Of a stretch of DNA of 64,000 nt, positions 8,840 to 17,437 are shown in pieces. Source of the DNA: Psychrobacillus psychrodurans (GTDB lineage Bacteria > Bacillota > Bacilli > Bacillales_A > Planococcaceae); assembly GCF_027563345.1 (NCBI RefSeq), contig NZ_JAMKBK010000001.1; one strand, given 5' to 3'. The translations under genes and the position numbers were made by a program. The notes beneath the pieces were generated by a model. It was not told where the DNA came from and did no database searches. It saw nothing but the letters and a program-made list of their open reading frames with translations. Within the stretch, counting starts at the first letter, position 1, and each line of letters opens with the position of its first letter.

Positions 8840-10735
8840 ATGGACATTTTAAACAAAGTAAGAAATTATCGAGAAGAAGAGAACCAGCTCAAGTGGGAAG
8901 GTACGTTTGAAGAATTTTTAGCGATTGTGAAGGAACGTCCAGAGGTTGCCCAAACGGCACATGCACGGGTTTATAGCATGATAAAAAATGCTGGACTTAC
9001 TGAACAAGATAACAAAAAACAATATACTTTTTTTGAAAATGAGATTTTCGGATTAGAAGAATCATTAGAGCGATTAGTAGAAGAATATTTCCATCCTGCA
9101 GCCAGAAGGTTAGATGTACGAAAACGAATTTTGTTATTGATGGGGCCGGTAAGTGGAGGGAAGTCGACTATTGTAACACTACTTAAACGAGGATTTGAAC
9201 AATATTCTCGCACAGACGAAGGTGCGGTATACGCTATAAAAGGTTGTCCAATGCATGAAGATCCACTGCATTTAATCCCACAGCATTTACGAGAAGATTT
9301 CTTTGCTGAATATGGAATTCGTATTGAAGGTAGTTTGTCACCTTTAAACTCGATGAGGCTTGAGAAAGAGTACGGTGGTCGAGTCGAGGATGTAATAGTG
9401 GAGCGTATTTTCTTTTCAGAAGACAAACGAGTAGGTATTGGGACGTTCACACCTTCCGATCCTAAATCTCAAGATATCGCTGACTTAACGGGTTCTATAG
9501 ACTTCTCTACAATAGCGGAATATGGCTCAGAATCAGATCCTCGTGCTTACCGTTTTGATGGAGAGTTGAATAAGGCAAATCGTGGAATGATGGAGTTCCA
9601 AGAAATGTTGAAACTGGATGAGAAATTTCTTTGGCATTTATTATCATTAACACAGGAAGGAAATTTTAAGGCAGGCCGCTTTGCATTAATCAGTGCAGAT
9701 GAATTGATCGTAGCCCATACTAATGAAACAGAGTACCGGTCATTTATAGCCAATAAAAAGAATGAAGCATTACATTCTCGTATTATTGTTATGCCAATTC
9801 CTTATAATCTAAAGGTAAGTCAGGAAGAACGCATTTATGAAAAGATGATTAGGGAAAGTGATATGACACATGTGCATATTGCTCCACATGCATTAAGGGC
9901 GGCTGCATTTTTCTCCGTACTAACGCGACTTGAGATACCCAAAAAATCAGGAATAGATCTCGTCAAAAAAATGCGACTATATGATGGCGAAAATGTGGAA
10001 GGCTTTAATGACATCGATGTGGAGGAATTGAAGAAAGAGTCCCAAAATGAAGGAATGAATGGAATTGATCCACGTTATGTGATCAACCGTATTTCCTCTG
10101 CGATAATTCGAAAGGAAGTTCCGTCGATTAATGCGCTAGACGTGTTACGTTCTTTAAAAGAGGGGCTTGATCAGCATGCATCCATCTCAGATGAAGACAA
10201 AGAAAAATACATGAATTATATAGCGATTGCTCGCAAAGAATACGATGAAATTGCAAAGAAAGAAGTACAAAAAGCGTTTGTCTACTCATATGAAGAGTCC
10301 GCAATTACATTGATGAATAACTACTTGGATAACGTCGAGGCATTTTGCAATAAAAACAAAATGAGAGATCCATTGACTGGTGAAGAGATGAACCCAGATG
10401 AGAAACTGATGCGCTCCATTGAGGAACAAATTGGCATTTCTGAAAATGCGAAAAAAGCATTCCGTGAAGAAATACTCATCCGATTATCGGCATACGCAAG
10501 AAAAGGAAAACGTTTTGAATATAATTCGCATGAACGCCTACGTGAAGCCATCCAGAAGAAATTATTTGCAGATTTAAAGGATGTCGTGAAAATAACAACT
10601 TCAGCGAAGACACCAGATGAAGCCCATCTGAAAAAAGTAAATGAAGTAGTGGCAAGATTAATAGACGAACATGGATACAACTCCACGTCAGCCAATGAGC
10701 TATTGAAATATGTTGGTAGTTTACTTAATCGATAG
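8840..10735 (+). CDS. prkA: PrkA serine protein kinase / AAA+ sporulation protein
   Basis: 631 residues, the same length as B. subtilis PrkA. The N-terminal AAA+ domain has Walker A MGPVSGGKST near 98, followed by the conserved GCPMHEDPLHLIP near 134; the C-terminal third is the PrkA kinase-like region. The ATG at 8840 (MDILNKVRNYREEEN) follows GGAGGG; the ATG 12 bases earlier overlaps the ribosome site. In known systems PrkA acts in the mother cell during sporulation and works with YhbH and SpoVR (YeaG-YeaH-YcgB in enterobacteria). Here the partners follow, but 870 bases with two repeats and a terminator intervene. Confidence 0.97.
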   Translation: MDILNKVRNYREEENQLKWEGTFEEFLAIVKERPEVAQTAHARVYSMIKNAGLTEQDNKKQYTFFENEIFGLEESLERLVEEYFHPAARRLDVRKRILLLMGPVSGGKSTIVTLLKRGFEQYSRTDEGAVYAIKGCPMHEDPLHLIPQHLREDFFAEYGIRIEGSLSPLNSMRLEKEYGGRVEDVIVERIFFSEDKRVGIGTFTPSDPKSQDIADLTGSIDFSTIAEYGSESDPRAYRFDGELNKANRGMMEFQEMLKLDEKFLWHLLSLTQEGNFKAGRFALISADELIVAHTNETEYRSFIANKKNEALHSRIIVMPIPYNLKVSQEERIYEKMIRESDMTHVHIAPHALRAAAFFSVLTRLEIPKKSGIDLVKKMRLYDGENVEGFNDIDVEELKKESQNEGMNGIDPRYVINRISSAIIRKEVPSINALDVLRSLKEGLDQHASISDEDKEKYMNYIAIARKEYDEIAKKEVQKAFVYSYEESAITLMNNYLDNVEAFCNKNKMRDPLTGEEMNPDEKLMRSIEEQIGISENAKKAFREEILIRLSAYARKGKRFEYNSHERLREAIQKKLFADLKDVVKITTSAKTPDEAHLKKVNEVVARLIDEHGYNSTSANELLKYVGSLLNR

Positions 10736-10825
10736 ACGCAGATGAAGGATAAATAACAAAGAGGAAACTAATAGGGAATAATAGTTTTTTGGAGAATAGG
10801 ATCTTTTTAGTGATACTACTGATTT

Positions 10826-10955
10826 ACGTTTCAGGTGGAAACTTTTCGCGGGGTGAGCGATGAGCTATCACCGTCGATAGCGCGTCGCTGTGATAGCTCA
10901 TCTGTCTCACTCATCCCGCAGGAGTCGCTAACTGTAACGAATGTCAATATAATGT
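10826..10955. repeat. Dispersed intergenic repeat, copy 2, with 13-bp tip hairpin
   Basis: Begins ACGTTTCAGGTGGAAAC and ends CCCGCAGGAGTCGCTAAC, the reverse-orientation form of the GGCGACTCC family. A perfect hairpin, GATGAGCTATCAC (10859-10871) with its complement at 10890-10902, lies inside an outer stem of GCGGGGTGAG with CTCATCCCGC. The gap 10736-11608 otherwise shows no gene. Confidence 0.7.
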
Positions 10956-11218
10956 GTAGTACTAAATATTAAGAGTTAGCAAAGCCTATCGCTAAGACGA
11001 TAATATTAGTAAAAGTTATTTAGGGATAGAACCGTCTGCCCAAATACTATTTTACAATGAAAGAAGAAAGTGGATTTTCTTGTATCTGAGCCCATTTCAT
11101 TTTTACTTATTTGAAGATAGAACATGTATATTTGAGTCGATTTCATAATTACTTGTTTCATTTAAAAATACGAATGTTTACTTAATATCGAATATATTAT
11201 TCGTTTTTTAAAAGCAAT

Positions 11219-11460
11219 CCTGTTGATTGGAGTGGCAGGCGGCGACTCCAGCGGGAACAGCGCGAGCTGAAAGCCCCGTAGGAAAGACATTGGTCGAACT
11301 TTGTTTAACCAATGTCTTTGCGACGAGTAACCGCAGGAGCATATGTTTTCGTAGTGACGAGGAGTTTGAAGCCGTGCCCGCGGAAAGCGTCCGCCCTTCA
11401 CAACAATCAACGGCATATCTACGTTTCTGTTCTTAAAGGACCAGGCATGTCTTTTGCCCA
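11219..11460. repeat. Dispersed intergenic repeat, copy 3 (longest), with duplicated hairpin module
   Basis: Full-length-looking copy: GGAGTGGCAGGCGGCGACTC near 11228, AGCGGGAACAGCGCGAGCTG, then CCCGCGGAAAGCGTCCGCC near 11376, and the shared tail at 11408-11459. The centre holds a perfect 12-bp hairpin, AAAGACATTGGT (11283-11294) with ACCAATGTCTTT (11308-11319). A second GCAGGAGC...GACGAGG module follows, so this part looks duplicated. A reading frame through it (11227-11436) is a translation of the repeat, not a gene. Confidence 0.75.
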
Positions 11461-11478
11461 ACTATTCTTCTTCTTTTA

Positions 11479-11527
11479 AAAAAGGCAATTCCAAAACCGA
11501 TTATTCGGTATTTGGATGCCTTTTTTC
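11479..11527 (+). terminator. Strong terminator between prkA and yhbH
   Basis: AAAGGCA-TTCCAAA-ACCGA pairs with TCGGT-TTTGGA-TGCCTTT across a TTAT loop and ends in a T-run. It separates prkA transcription from yhbH-spoVR and lies after the repeats. Confidence 0.8.
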
Positions 11528-11608
11528 TTATCAGTTTATTTTTAGTTTACATCTGCAATAAGAATGACAAACGGGCATATGATAAAAAATAGGTAGGTGT
11601 TGAGAAAA

Positions 11609-12766
11609 ATGGAGAATAAAGAAGCAAAACAATTTGTCGTTTCTCAGGAAAACTGGTCTTTGCATCGAAAGGGACACCAAGACCAACAGCGGCATATGGA
11701 GAAAGTAAAGGAAGCGATTCAAAACAACTTGCCCGATTTAATCAGTGAAGAAAATATCATTATGTCTAATGGACGAGAAGTCATTAAAATCCCGATTCGC
11801 TCACTAGATGAATATAAAATTAGGTATAACTATGATTCATCAAAGCATGTTGGGCAAGGTGATGGGGATAGTCAAGTAGGAGATGTTATTGCAAAAGGTT
11901 CAGGTGATGAACAAGGAAAAGCAGGGCAAGGGAAACAAGCTGGTGATCAAGCAGGTCAAGATTACTATGAAGCAGAGATATCTATTGGAGAAATAGAGAC
12001 AGAGCTTTTCAACCAAATGGAGCTCCCTAATTTAGAAGAAAAGGAACAGGCAGAAATTACAACCGAACATATTACGTTCAATGATATACGAAAAAAAGGT
12101 CTAATGGGCAATATTGATAAAAAGCGAACTATCATGACCGCTATTAAGCGAAATGCAATGAAAGGGAAGGCAGAGATAATGCCTATTCACCAAGATGACT
12201 TGCGCTTTAAAACATGGGATGAAGTAGTAAAACCAGAGTCAAAAGCGGTAGTTTTAGCGATGATGGATACAAGTGGATCGATGGGGAATTTTGAAAAGTA
12301 TTGTGCAAGAAGCTTTTTCTTCTGGATGACAAGGTTTTTACGCTCCCAGTATGAAACGGTGGAAATTGAATTTATTGCCCACCATACAGAAGCAAAGGTT
12401 GTAACGGAAGAAGCGTTTTTTTCAAAAGGAGAAAGTGGTGGTACGATTTGCTCCTCGGCATACATGAAAGCACTAGAGCTTATTCAAGAGAAGTATAGTC
12501 CCTCTCGTTATAATATATATCCTGTTCATTTTTCGGATGGTGAAAATATGACGAGTGATAATGCCAAGTGTATTCAACTAGTGAACGAACTAATGGAAGT
12601 ATCCAGTATTTTTGGCTACGGTGAGGTAAACGCCCATAGTAGATATTCCACATTAATGAACACCTATAAAAAAATTGAAAATCCAAAGTTTAGGTACTAT
12701 GTATTGAAAGAAAATCAAGACGTTTATGAAGCACTGAAGAGTATTTTTCAAAAGGGAGTCAAGTAA
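11609..12766 (+). CDS. yhbH: YhbH (DUF444) sporulation protein
   Basis: 385 residues with a von Willebrand A-like fold; the MIDAS-type motif is MDTSGSMGNFE near 224. The N-terminus (VSQENWSLHRKGHQDQQRH) matches the YhbH family, and a Gly/Gln/Asp-rich linker (about 86-115) is typical. The ATG at 11609 follows AGGTAGGTG; TTG at 11600 or GTG at 11597 are alternatives. Its stop overlaps the spoVR start by one base. YhbH works with PrkA and SpoVR in spore formation and germination; the molecular role is unsettled. Confidence 0.95.
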   Translation: MENKEAKQFVVSQENWSLHRKGHQDQQRHMEKVKEAIQNNLPDLISEENIIMSNGREVIKIPIRSLDEYKIRYNYDSSKHVGQGDGDSQVGDVIAKGSGDEQGKAGQGKQAGDQAGQDYYEAEISIGEIETELFNQMELPNLEEKEQAEITTEHITFNDIRKKGLMGNIDKKRTIMTAIKRNAMKGKAEIMPIHQDDLRFKTWDEVVKPESKAVVLAMMDTSGSMGNFEKYCARSFFFWMTRFLRSQYETVEIEFIAHHTEAKVVTEEAFFSKGESGGTICSSAYMKALELIQEKYSPSRYNIYPVHFSDGENMTSDNAKCIQLVNELMEVSSIFGYGEVNAHSRYSTLMNTYKKIENPKFRYYVLKENQDVYEALKSIFQKGVK

Positions 12767-14160
12767 TGGAGAGAAAACTACAACAAGCCATTGGGGAAAT
12801 TACCGAAATTGCCACAGCATTCGGCCTCGATACGTATCCGATGAGGTACGAAATATGCCCCGCGGATATCATTTATACATTCGGTGCGTACGGCATGCCT
12901 ACACGTTTTGCCCATTGGAGTTTTGGAAAACAATTTCATAAGATGAAAATGCAATATGATTTTGGACTAAGCCAAATTTATGAATTAGTAATTAATTCAG
13001 ATCCTTGCTATGCATTTTTATTGGACACAAATAGTCTTATACAAAATAAGCTTATTATTGCACATGTACTCGCTCATTGTGACTTCTTCAAACATAATGT
13101 TCGTTTCTCGAATACACGAAGAGATATGGTGGAAAGTATGACAGCGACCGCCGAACGAATTGCAGCATATGAAATGCTTTATGGAAAAGAAGAGGTTGAA
13201 AGCTTTTTAGACGCCGTATTAGCTATCCAAGAGCACATCGACCCATCCATTATGAGACCTAAATTACCAGTTTATGAGGATGAGGGAGAAGAAGAGGTCG
13301 TAAAAAAAACAGATTATGATGATTTATGGAATTTGGATAGTCGAGAAAATAAAACAAGATTGGTTCTTCCTAATAGAAAAAAATTTCCTCCAAAACCCGA
13401 AAAAGACCTACTCCTTTTTATAGAGGAATACAGCAGTGAGTTAGAGGAGTGGCAACGAGATATTTTAACAATGATGCGAGAGGAAATGCTCTATTTTTGG
13501 CCACAATTGGAAACAAAAATTATGAACGAGGGCTGGGCTTCCTATTGGCACCAACGAATACTAAGAGAAATGGATTTAACGAGTGATGAAACAATCGAAT
13601 TTGCCAAATTGAATGCGAATGTCGTTCAACCTTCCAAAACTGGCATTAATCCATATTATTTAGGTGTGAAAATTTTCGAGGATATAGAATTGAGATATAA
13701 TAATCCAACAAAAGAAATGAAGGAGTTAGGAATTGAACCTAATTCCGGCAGAGAAAAAATGTTTGAAGTAAGAGAAATAGAATCAGACATTTCTTTTATT
13801 CGAAATTACTTAACTAAGGACTTAGTAAAAAAGGAAGACTTATATTTATTTGAGAAAAAGAATGGCAACTATGAAATAACAGATAAGGATTATGAAAATG
13901 TCCGTGATCAGCTCGTGTCGATGCGAGTGAATGGAAGCTTTCCTTATATTGTAGTAGAAAATGGGGACTATATGAGGCTTGGAGAGTTGTATTTACATCA
14001 TGGCTATGAAGGTACAGAACTAGACCCTCACTATTTGGAAAATGTTCTCCCATATATTCATCAACTATGGGGGCGAACAATTCATATGGAAACTGTAGTA
14101 GATGGAAAACAGGTTTTATATACATTTGATGGAAAAAAAGTATCTAAAATGAATATGTAA
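12766..14160 (+). CDS. spoVR: SpoVR family stage V sporulation protein
   Basis: 464 residues, family length. Features are EICPADIIYTFGAYGMPTR near 28, HWSFGKQFHKMK near 47, HVLAHCDFFKHN near 105, and MNEGWASYWHQRI near 252, which are SpoVR signatures with conserved His residues. In B. subtilis it is needed for spore cortex formation. The start overlaps the yhbH stop (TAATG), so the two are translated together. Having spoVR next to yhbH resembles the enterobacterial yeaGH-ycgB functional grouping. Confidence 0.96.
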   Translation: MERKLQQAIGEITEIATAFGLDTYPMRYEICPADIIYTFGAYGMPTRFAHWSFGKQFHKMKMQYDFGLSQIYELVINSDPCYAFLLDTNSLIQNKLIIAHVLAHCDFFKHNVRFSNTRRDMVESMTATAERIAAYEMLYGKEEVESFLDAVLAIQEHIDPSIMRPKLPVYEDEGEEEVVKKTDYDDLWNLDSRENKTRLVLPNRKKFPPKPEKDLLLFIEEYSSELEEWQRDILTMMREEMLYFWPQLETKIMNEGWASYWHQRILREMDLTSDETIEFAKLNANVVQPSKTGINPYYLGVKIFEDIELRYNNPTKEMKELGIEPNSGREKMFEVREIESDISFIRNYLTKDLVKKEDLYLFEKKNGNYEITDKDYENVRDQLVSMRVNGSFPYIVVENGDYMRLGELYLHHGYEGTELDPHYLENVLPYIHQLWGRTIHMETVVDGKQVLYTFDGKKVSKMNM

Positions 14161-14163
14161 GAT

Positions 14164-14199
14164 AAAAACGAGATTCTCTATATAGAGAATCTCGTTTTT
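14164..14199 (+). terminator. Terminator after spoVR
   Basis: AAACGAGATTCTC pairs perfectly with GAGAATCTCGTTT (loop TATATA), followed by T residues. Its stem core ACGAGATTCT recurs in the terminator at 16922-16960. Confidence 0.9.
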
Positions 14200-14298
14200 A
14201 TAAGAAAAATTTTAAAATCAGAAGGCTGCTTTCTGCAAAGGGTCTGCGATTCTCCACTTGGACGCAATATTCACGTTAGAGAAGGGTGCTTTGCATTT

Positions 14299-14670
14299 TT
14301 ATTTCAAGTTTTCGTTCAAGATGCTATTCTCTAATACAGAAAATTTATCTCCATACACTTTTGTAATATGCACTTCTCCCCATGTACAGAGCGCACTTAA
14401 TATACTTTCAAGGCTTGAACCATATTCGCTCAGTTCATATTCTACTTTGGGTGGTACTTGGTTATAGACAATTCTGTTTATAACACCATCTTCCTCTAAT
14501 TCTCTTAGTTGTTGTGTCAACATCTTCTGAGTGATGTCTGGCATAAGTCGTTTCAATTCACTCGTTCGCTTTTTTCCGTGTGTTAAATGACATAATATGA
14601 CACATTTCCACTTACCACCAATAACTTCCAATGTTGCTTCTACAGATATATTATACTTCTTTTGTTTCAT
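14299..14670 (-). CDS. ytcD: HxlR-family transcription regulator YtcD
   Basis: Small winged-helix regulator of 123 residues. The HxlR signature is visible: VIGGKWKCVILCHL near 16, KRTSELKRLMPDITQKMLTQ near 33, and LEEDGVINRIVYNQVPPKVEY near 57. One Cys lies in the WKCVIL segment and another in the C-terminal LCTWGE, which could allow thiol or electrophile sensing, but this is only a possibility. It diverges from a transporter and an aldo-keto reductase in the same arrangement as B. subtilis ytcD-ytbD-ytbE, so it probably represses them. The 185-base gap holds TACTTTT/AAAAGTA dyads, for example GTACTAAAAAGTATC (14690-14704). Confidence 0.9.
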   Translation of the reverse strand: MKQKKYNISVEATLEVIGGKWKCVILCHLTHGKKRTSELKRLMPDITQKMLTQQLRELEEDGVINRIVYNQVPPKVEYELSEYGSSLESILSALCTWGEVHITKVYGDKFSVLENSILNENLK

Positions 14671-14855
14671 ACTATTTCTCCTTTTATAGGTACTAAAAAG
14701 TATCTATATAACTTTATGGTGCCTATATTACTTTAAAGTGCGTACTTTTCTTTTGGGTGACTATGAACCATAATAACATTTGCCGGCAGAATTACAATAT
14801 GTTTTGGTCTCATGGACTATATTTATACAGAATTCGAAAGAAAGGTCGAGAAATA

Positions 14856-16046
14856 ATGACTTCAGATAAAAAAAGAAGTAATTTTGCATTACTAGCATTA
14901 GCAGTAAGCGCATTTGCAATAGGAACGACAGAATTTGTTAGTGTTGGATTGTTACCGCTAATATCAAACGATTTGGATATATCACTAACTACAGCTGGAC
15001 TAACCGTTTCCTTATATGCGCTAGGTGTAACAATAGGTGCACCAGTATTAACATCACTTACTTCTAGGATGCCACGTAAATCCTTACTACTATGGATAAT
15101 GATAGTTTTTATTATAGGTAATGGAATTGCTGCTGGAGCAACTAGTGTAACAGTGCTTTTAATTGCACGTATCATTTCTGCATTTTCACATGGTGTTTTT
15201 ATGTCCATCGGTTCGACAATAGCTGCTGACTTAGTGCCAGAAGATAAAAGAGCAAGTGCAATTTCTATAATGTTTACAGGATTAACCGTGGCAACTATTA
15301 CAGGTGTCCCTTTTGGTACTTTCCTTGGGCAACAGTTCGGTTGGCGTTTCGCTTTTGTGGCAATTGTCGTTATAGGAATAGTAGGGTTTATAGCAAATAG
15401 CATACTTATTCCATCTGATTTACGGAAAGGCACACGGACCTCGTTAAAAGATCAAGTAAAGCTTGTTACAAATGGTAGATTATTATTGGTTTTAATAATT
15501 ACAGCACTTGGTTATGGAGGGACATTTGTCGTGTTCACGTATTTATCACCATTGCTACAGTCTGTAACGGGATTCAAACAAGGAACTATCGCAGTAATTT
15601 TACTTATTTATGGGATTGCAATTGCAATTGGAAATATGATTGGCGGGAAGCTTTCGGATAAAAACCCGATTGGCTCACTCTTTTATATGTTTATTATACA
15701 AGCAATTGTACTGTTTCTATTAACATTTACAGCTCCTTTTAAAGTAGCAGGGTTAATAACCATCATTTTAATGGGGTTATTTGCATTTATGAATGTTCCA
15801 GGACTGCAAGTATATGTAGTAATGCTAGCAGAGCGATTTGTTCCAAGTGCAGTTGACGTTGCTTCTGCAATGAATATAGCTGCATTTAACGCTGGTATTG
15901 CGATTGGATCTTATTTAGGAGGATTTGTTGCTGATTCTCTCGGCCTCATCCACACTGCTTGGATTGGAGCGATAATGGTAATGCTTGCAGCTATCTTAAC
16001 CGGTATTAGTCGAATGCTAGAGAGAAAAGACCAACACAATAATTAA
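14856..16046 (+). CDS. ytbD: MFS efflux transporter YtbD-like
   Basis: Twelve-helix major facilitator of the AraJ/YdhP drug-efflux type, 396 residues. The N-terminal signature FAIGTTEFVSVGLLP (about 17-31) is diagnostic; loop 2-3 has LTSRMPRKSLL. The ATG at 14856 (MTSDKKRSNFALLAL) follows a weak GAAAGGTCGAG; the longer reading from 14757 adds a polar extension without family precedent. It lies opposite the HxlR regulator and 17 bases before ytbE. The substrate is unknown. Confidence 0.88.
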   Translation: MTSDKKRSNFALLALAVSAFAIGTTEFVSVGLLPLISNDLDISLTTAGLTVSLYALGVTIGAPVLTSLTSRMPRKSLLLWIMIVFIIGNGIAAGATSVTVLLIARIISAFSHGVFMSIGSTIAADLVPEDKRASAISIMFTGLTVATITGVPFGTFLGQQFGWRFAFVAIVVIGIVGFIANSILIPSDLRKGTRTSLKDQVKLVTNGRLLLVLIITALGYGGTFVVFTYLSPLLQSVTGFKQGTIAVILLIYGIAIAIGNMIGGKLSDKNPIGSLFYMFIIQAIVLFLLTFTAPFKVAGLITIILMGLFAFMNVPGLQVYVVMLAERFVPSAVDVASAMNIAAFNAGIAIGSYLGGFVADSLGLIHTAWIGAIMVMLAAILTGISRMLERKDQHNN

Positions 16047-16063
16047 TATTGGAGGAATTAAAA

Positions 16064-16903
16064 ATGAAAAATTTAAAATCTACAAAAACATTACACAATG
16101 GTGTAGAAATGCCTTTGTTAGGACTCGGGGTATTTAGAGTTGAGGATGGACAAGAATTAATAGACGCAGTGAAAATTGCTATTAAACATGGATACCGTAG
16201 CATCGATACAGCATCCATTTATGGAAATGAAGTCGGAGTGGGACAAGGAATCCGAAAAGGTATAAAAGAGGGAAATGTTGCTAGAGAGGAGCTTTTTATA
16301 ACCTCGAAAGTATGGAACTCCGAGTTGGGTTATGAAGAAACGATTGCTGCCTATGAAGAAAGCTTGGCAAAACTTGGTCTAGAATATTTAGATTTATATT
16401 TAATTCATTGGCCGGTAGAAGGCAAATTTAAAGAAGCATGGAAAGCTCTTGAAACACTTTACAAGGAGGGGCGTGTAAAAGCGATTGGTGTAAGTAATTT
16501 TCAAATCCACCACCTAGAGGAGTTAATGATGGATGCTGAAATTAATCCCATGGTGAACCAAGTGGAGTATCATCCGCGTTTGACACAAAAAGAATTACAA
16601 AAATTCTGTAAGGAGCAAAACATTCAATTAGAGGCGTGGTCTCCACTAATGGCGGGACAGTTGCTTGATAATGAAGAACTTCAAGAAATAGCATCTAGGC
16701 ATGGAAAGTCTGTAGCTCAAATTATTGTGCGCTGGGACCTCCAAAACGATGTTATTACAATTCCAAAATCTACGAAAGAACATCGCATTATAGAAAATGC
16801 AGATGTGTTTGATTTTGAGTTAACAAAAGAGGACATGGATCAAATTAATCAATTGAATAAAAATCACCGAGTAGGGCCAGATCCAGATAACTTTGATTTT
16901 TAA
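16064..16903 (+). CDS. ytbE: Aldo-keto reductase YtbE-like
   Basis: NADPH-dependent carbonyl reductase of the AKR5G type, 279 residues. The catalytic tetrad is visible: Asp in RSIDTASIYGNE, Tyr in the same segment, Lys in TSKVWN and His in LIHWPV. The cofactor site is in ITIPKST near 231. The ATG at 16064 follows GGAGGAATTAAAA. Together with the neighbouring efflux pump and HxlR regulator it suggests a response to reactive aldehydes or other electrophiles; the physiological substrate is not known. Confidence 0.93.
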   Translation: MKNLKSTKTLHNGVEMPLLGLGVFRVEDGQELIDAVKIAIKHGYRSIDTASIYGNEVGVGQGIRKGIKEGNVAREELFITSKVWNSELGYEETIAAYEESLAKLGLEYLDLYLIHWPVEGKFKEAWKALETLYKEGRVKAIGVSNFQIHHLEELMMDAEINPMVNQVEYHPRLTQKELQKFCKEQNIQLEAWSPLMAGQLLDNEELQEIASRHGKSVAQIIVRWDLQNDVITIPKSTKEHRIIENADVFDFELTKEDMDQINQLNKNHRVGPDPDNFDF

Positions 16904-16921
16904 TTTAATATAATTTGCAAT

Positions 16922-16960
16922 AAAAAACGAGATTCTTCCTTATATAGAATCTCGTCTTTT
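16922..16960 (+). terminator. Terminator after ytbE
   Basis: ACGAGATTCT (16927-16936) pairs with AGAATCTCGT (16946-16955), followed by CTTTT. Confidence 0.85.
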
Positions 16961-16989
16961 GCATATACAAAAATAGTTGATTTAGTTAA

Positions 16990-17095
16990 ACATCTTGCGA
17001 TTATCCAAGTGGAAATAGCGATTTGAAGTCCTCTACTTGGGGTTTAATAGGTGCATCTAGGGATTTGAAGCAACTAATTTGCGATTTGCAACTAT
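16990..17095. repeat. Small degenerate repeats and short dyad
   Basis: Several GCGATT-type words occur (TTGCGATT, AGCGATTTGAAG, AGGGATTTGAAG, TTGCGATTTGC). CCAAGTGG (about 17007-17014) can pair with CTACTTGG about 20 bases later. Similar words (TGCGATT, CCACTTGG) occur downstream of spoVR at 14245-14265. No gene seen. Confidence 0.35.
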
Positions 17096-17100
17096 TCGAA

Positions 17101-17226
17101 TTAGTAACCGCCACCGTAACCATCAACAAAAGCAGCTCCCACAATAATAAGCAAAATAAATAACACGACAATCAGTGTAAAACCAGAACCATAACCGTAT
17201 CCACTAACACCATCATTTCCTGACAT
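17101..17226 (-). CDS. YjcZ/SscA-type small spore membrane protein
   Basis: A 41-residue protein: Gly/Tyr-rich head MSGNDGVSGYGYGSG, one hydrophobic helix (FTLIVVLFILLIIVGAAF, about 16-33), and a Gly/Tyr tail DGYGGGY. This layout is diagnostic of the YjcZ family of small sporulation-associated proteins. A GAAGGGATGA ribosome site precedes the ATG at 17226. In B. subtilis one relative (SscA) is needed for spore coat assembly; the role here is by family only. Confidence 0.88.
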   Translation of the reverse strand: MSGNDGVSGYGYGSGFTLIVVLFILLIIVGAAFVDGYGGGY

Positions 17227-17340
17227 ATTAATCATCCCTTCTTTCTTTAAGATATTATTAGAGTATTAATAAATTTAAATAATATCAGGGCTTCAAGGTA
17301 AAAAAATATTTGGAAATAAATGAACTGTAATTATAGATGT

Positions 17341-17397
17341 GTAAAATAAAGAAGAATATGCTCAGAGAAAAAACTCTGAGCATATTCTTTATTTTAC
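17341..17397. terminator. Long bidirectional terminator hairpin
   Basis: A nearly perfect inverted repeat of about 27 bases per arm (core AAGAATATGCTCAGAG, loop AAAAAA) flanked by A and T runs. It serves the leftward SDR gene ending at 17438. Confidence 0.9.
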
Positions 17398-17437
17398 AAT
17401 CAACAGCTAATATCAGCGCTGAATTTAAAATTCCTAA

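Noticed and set aside
11162..11461. Frames on both strands across repeat copy 3
   Set aside because: Translations of the GC-rich repeat; related frames occur at copy 1 for the same reason.
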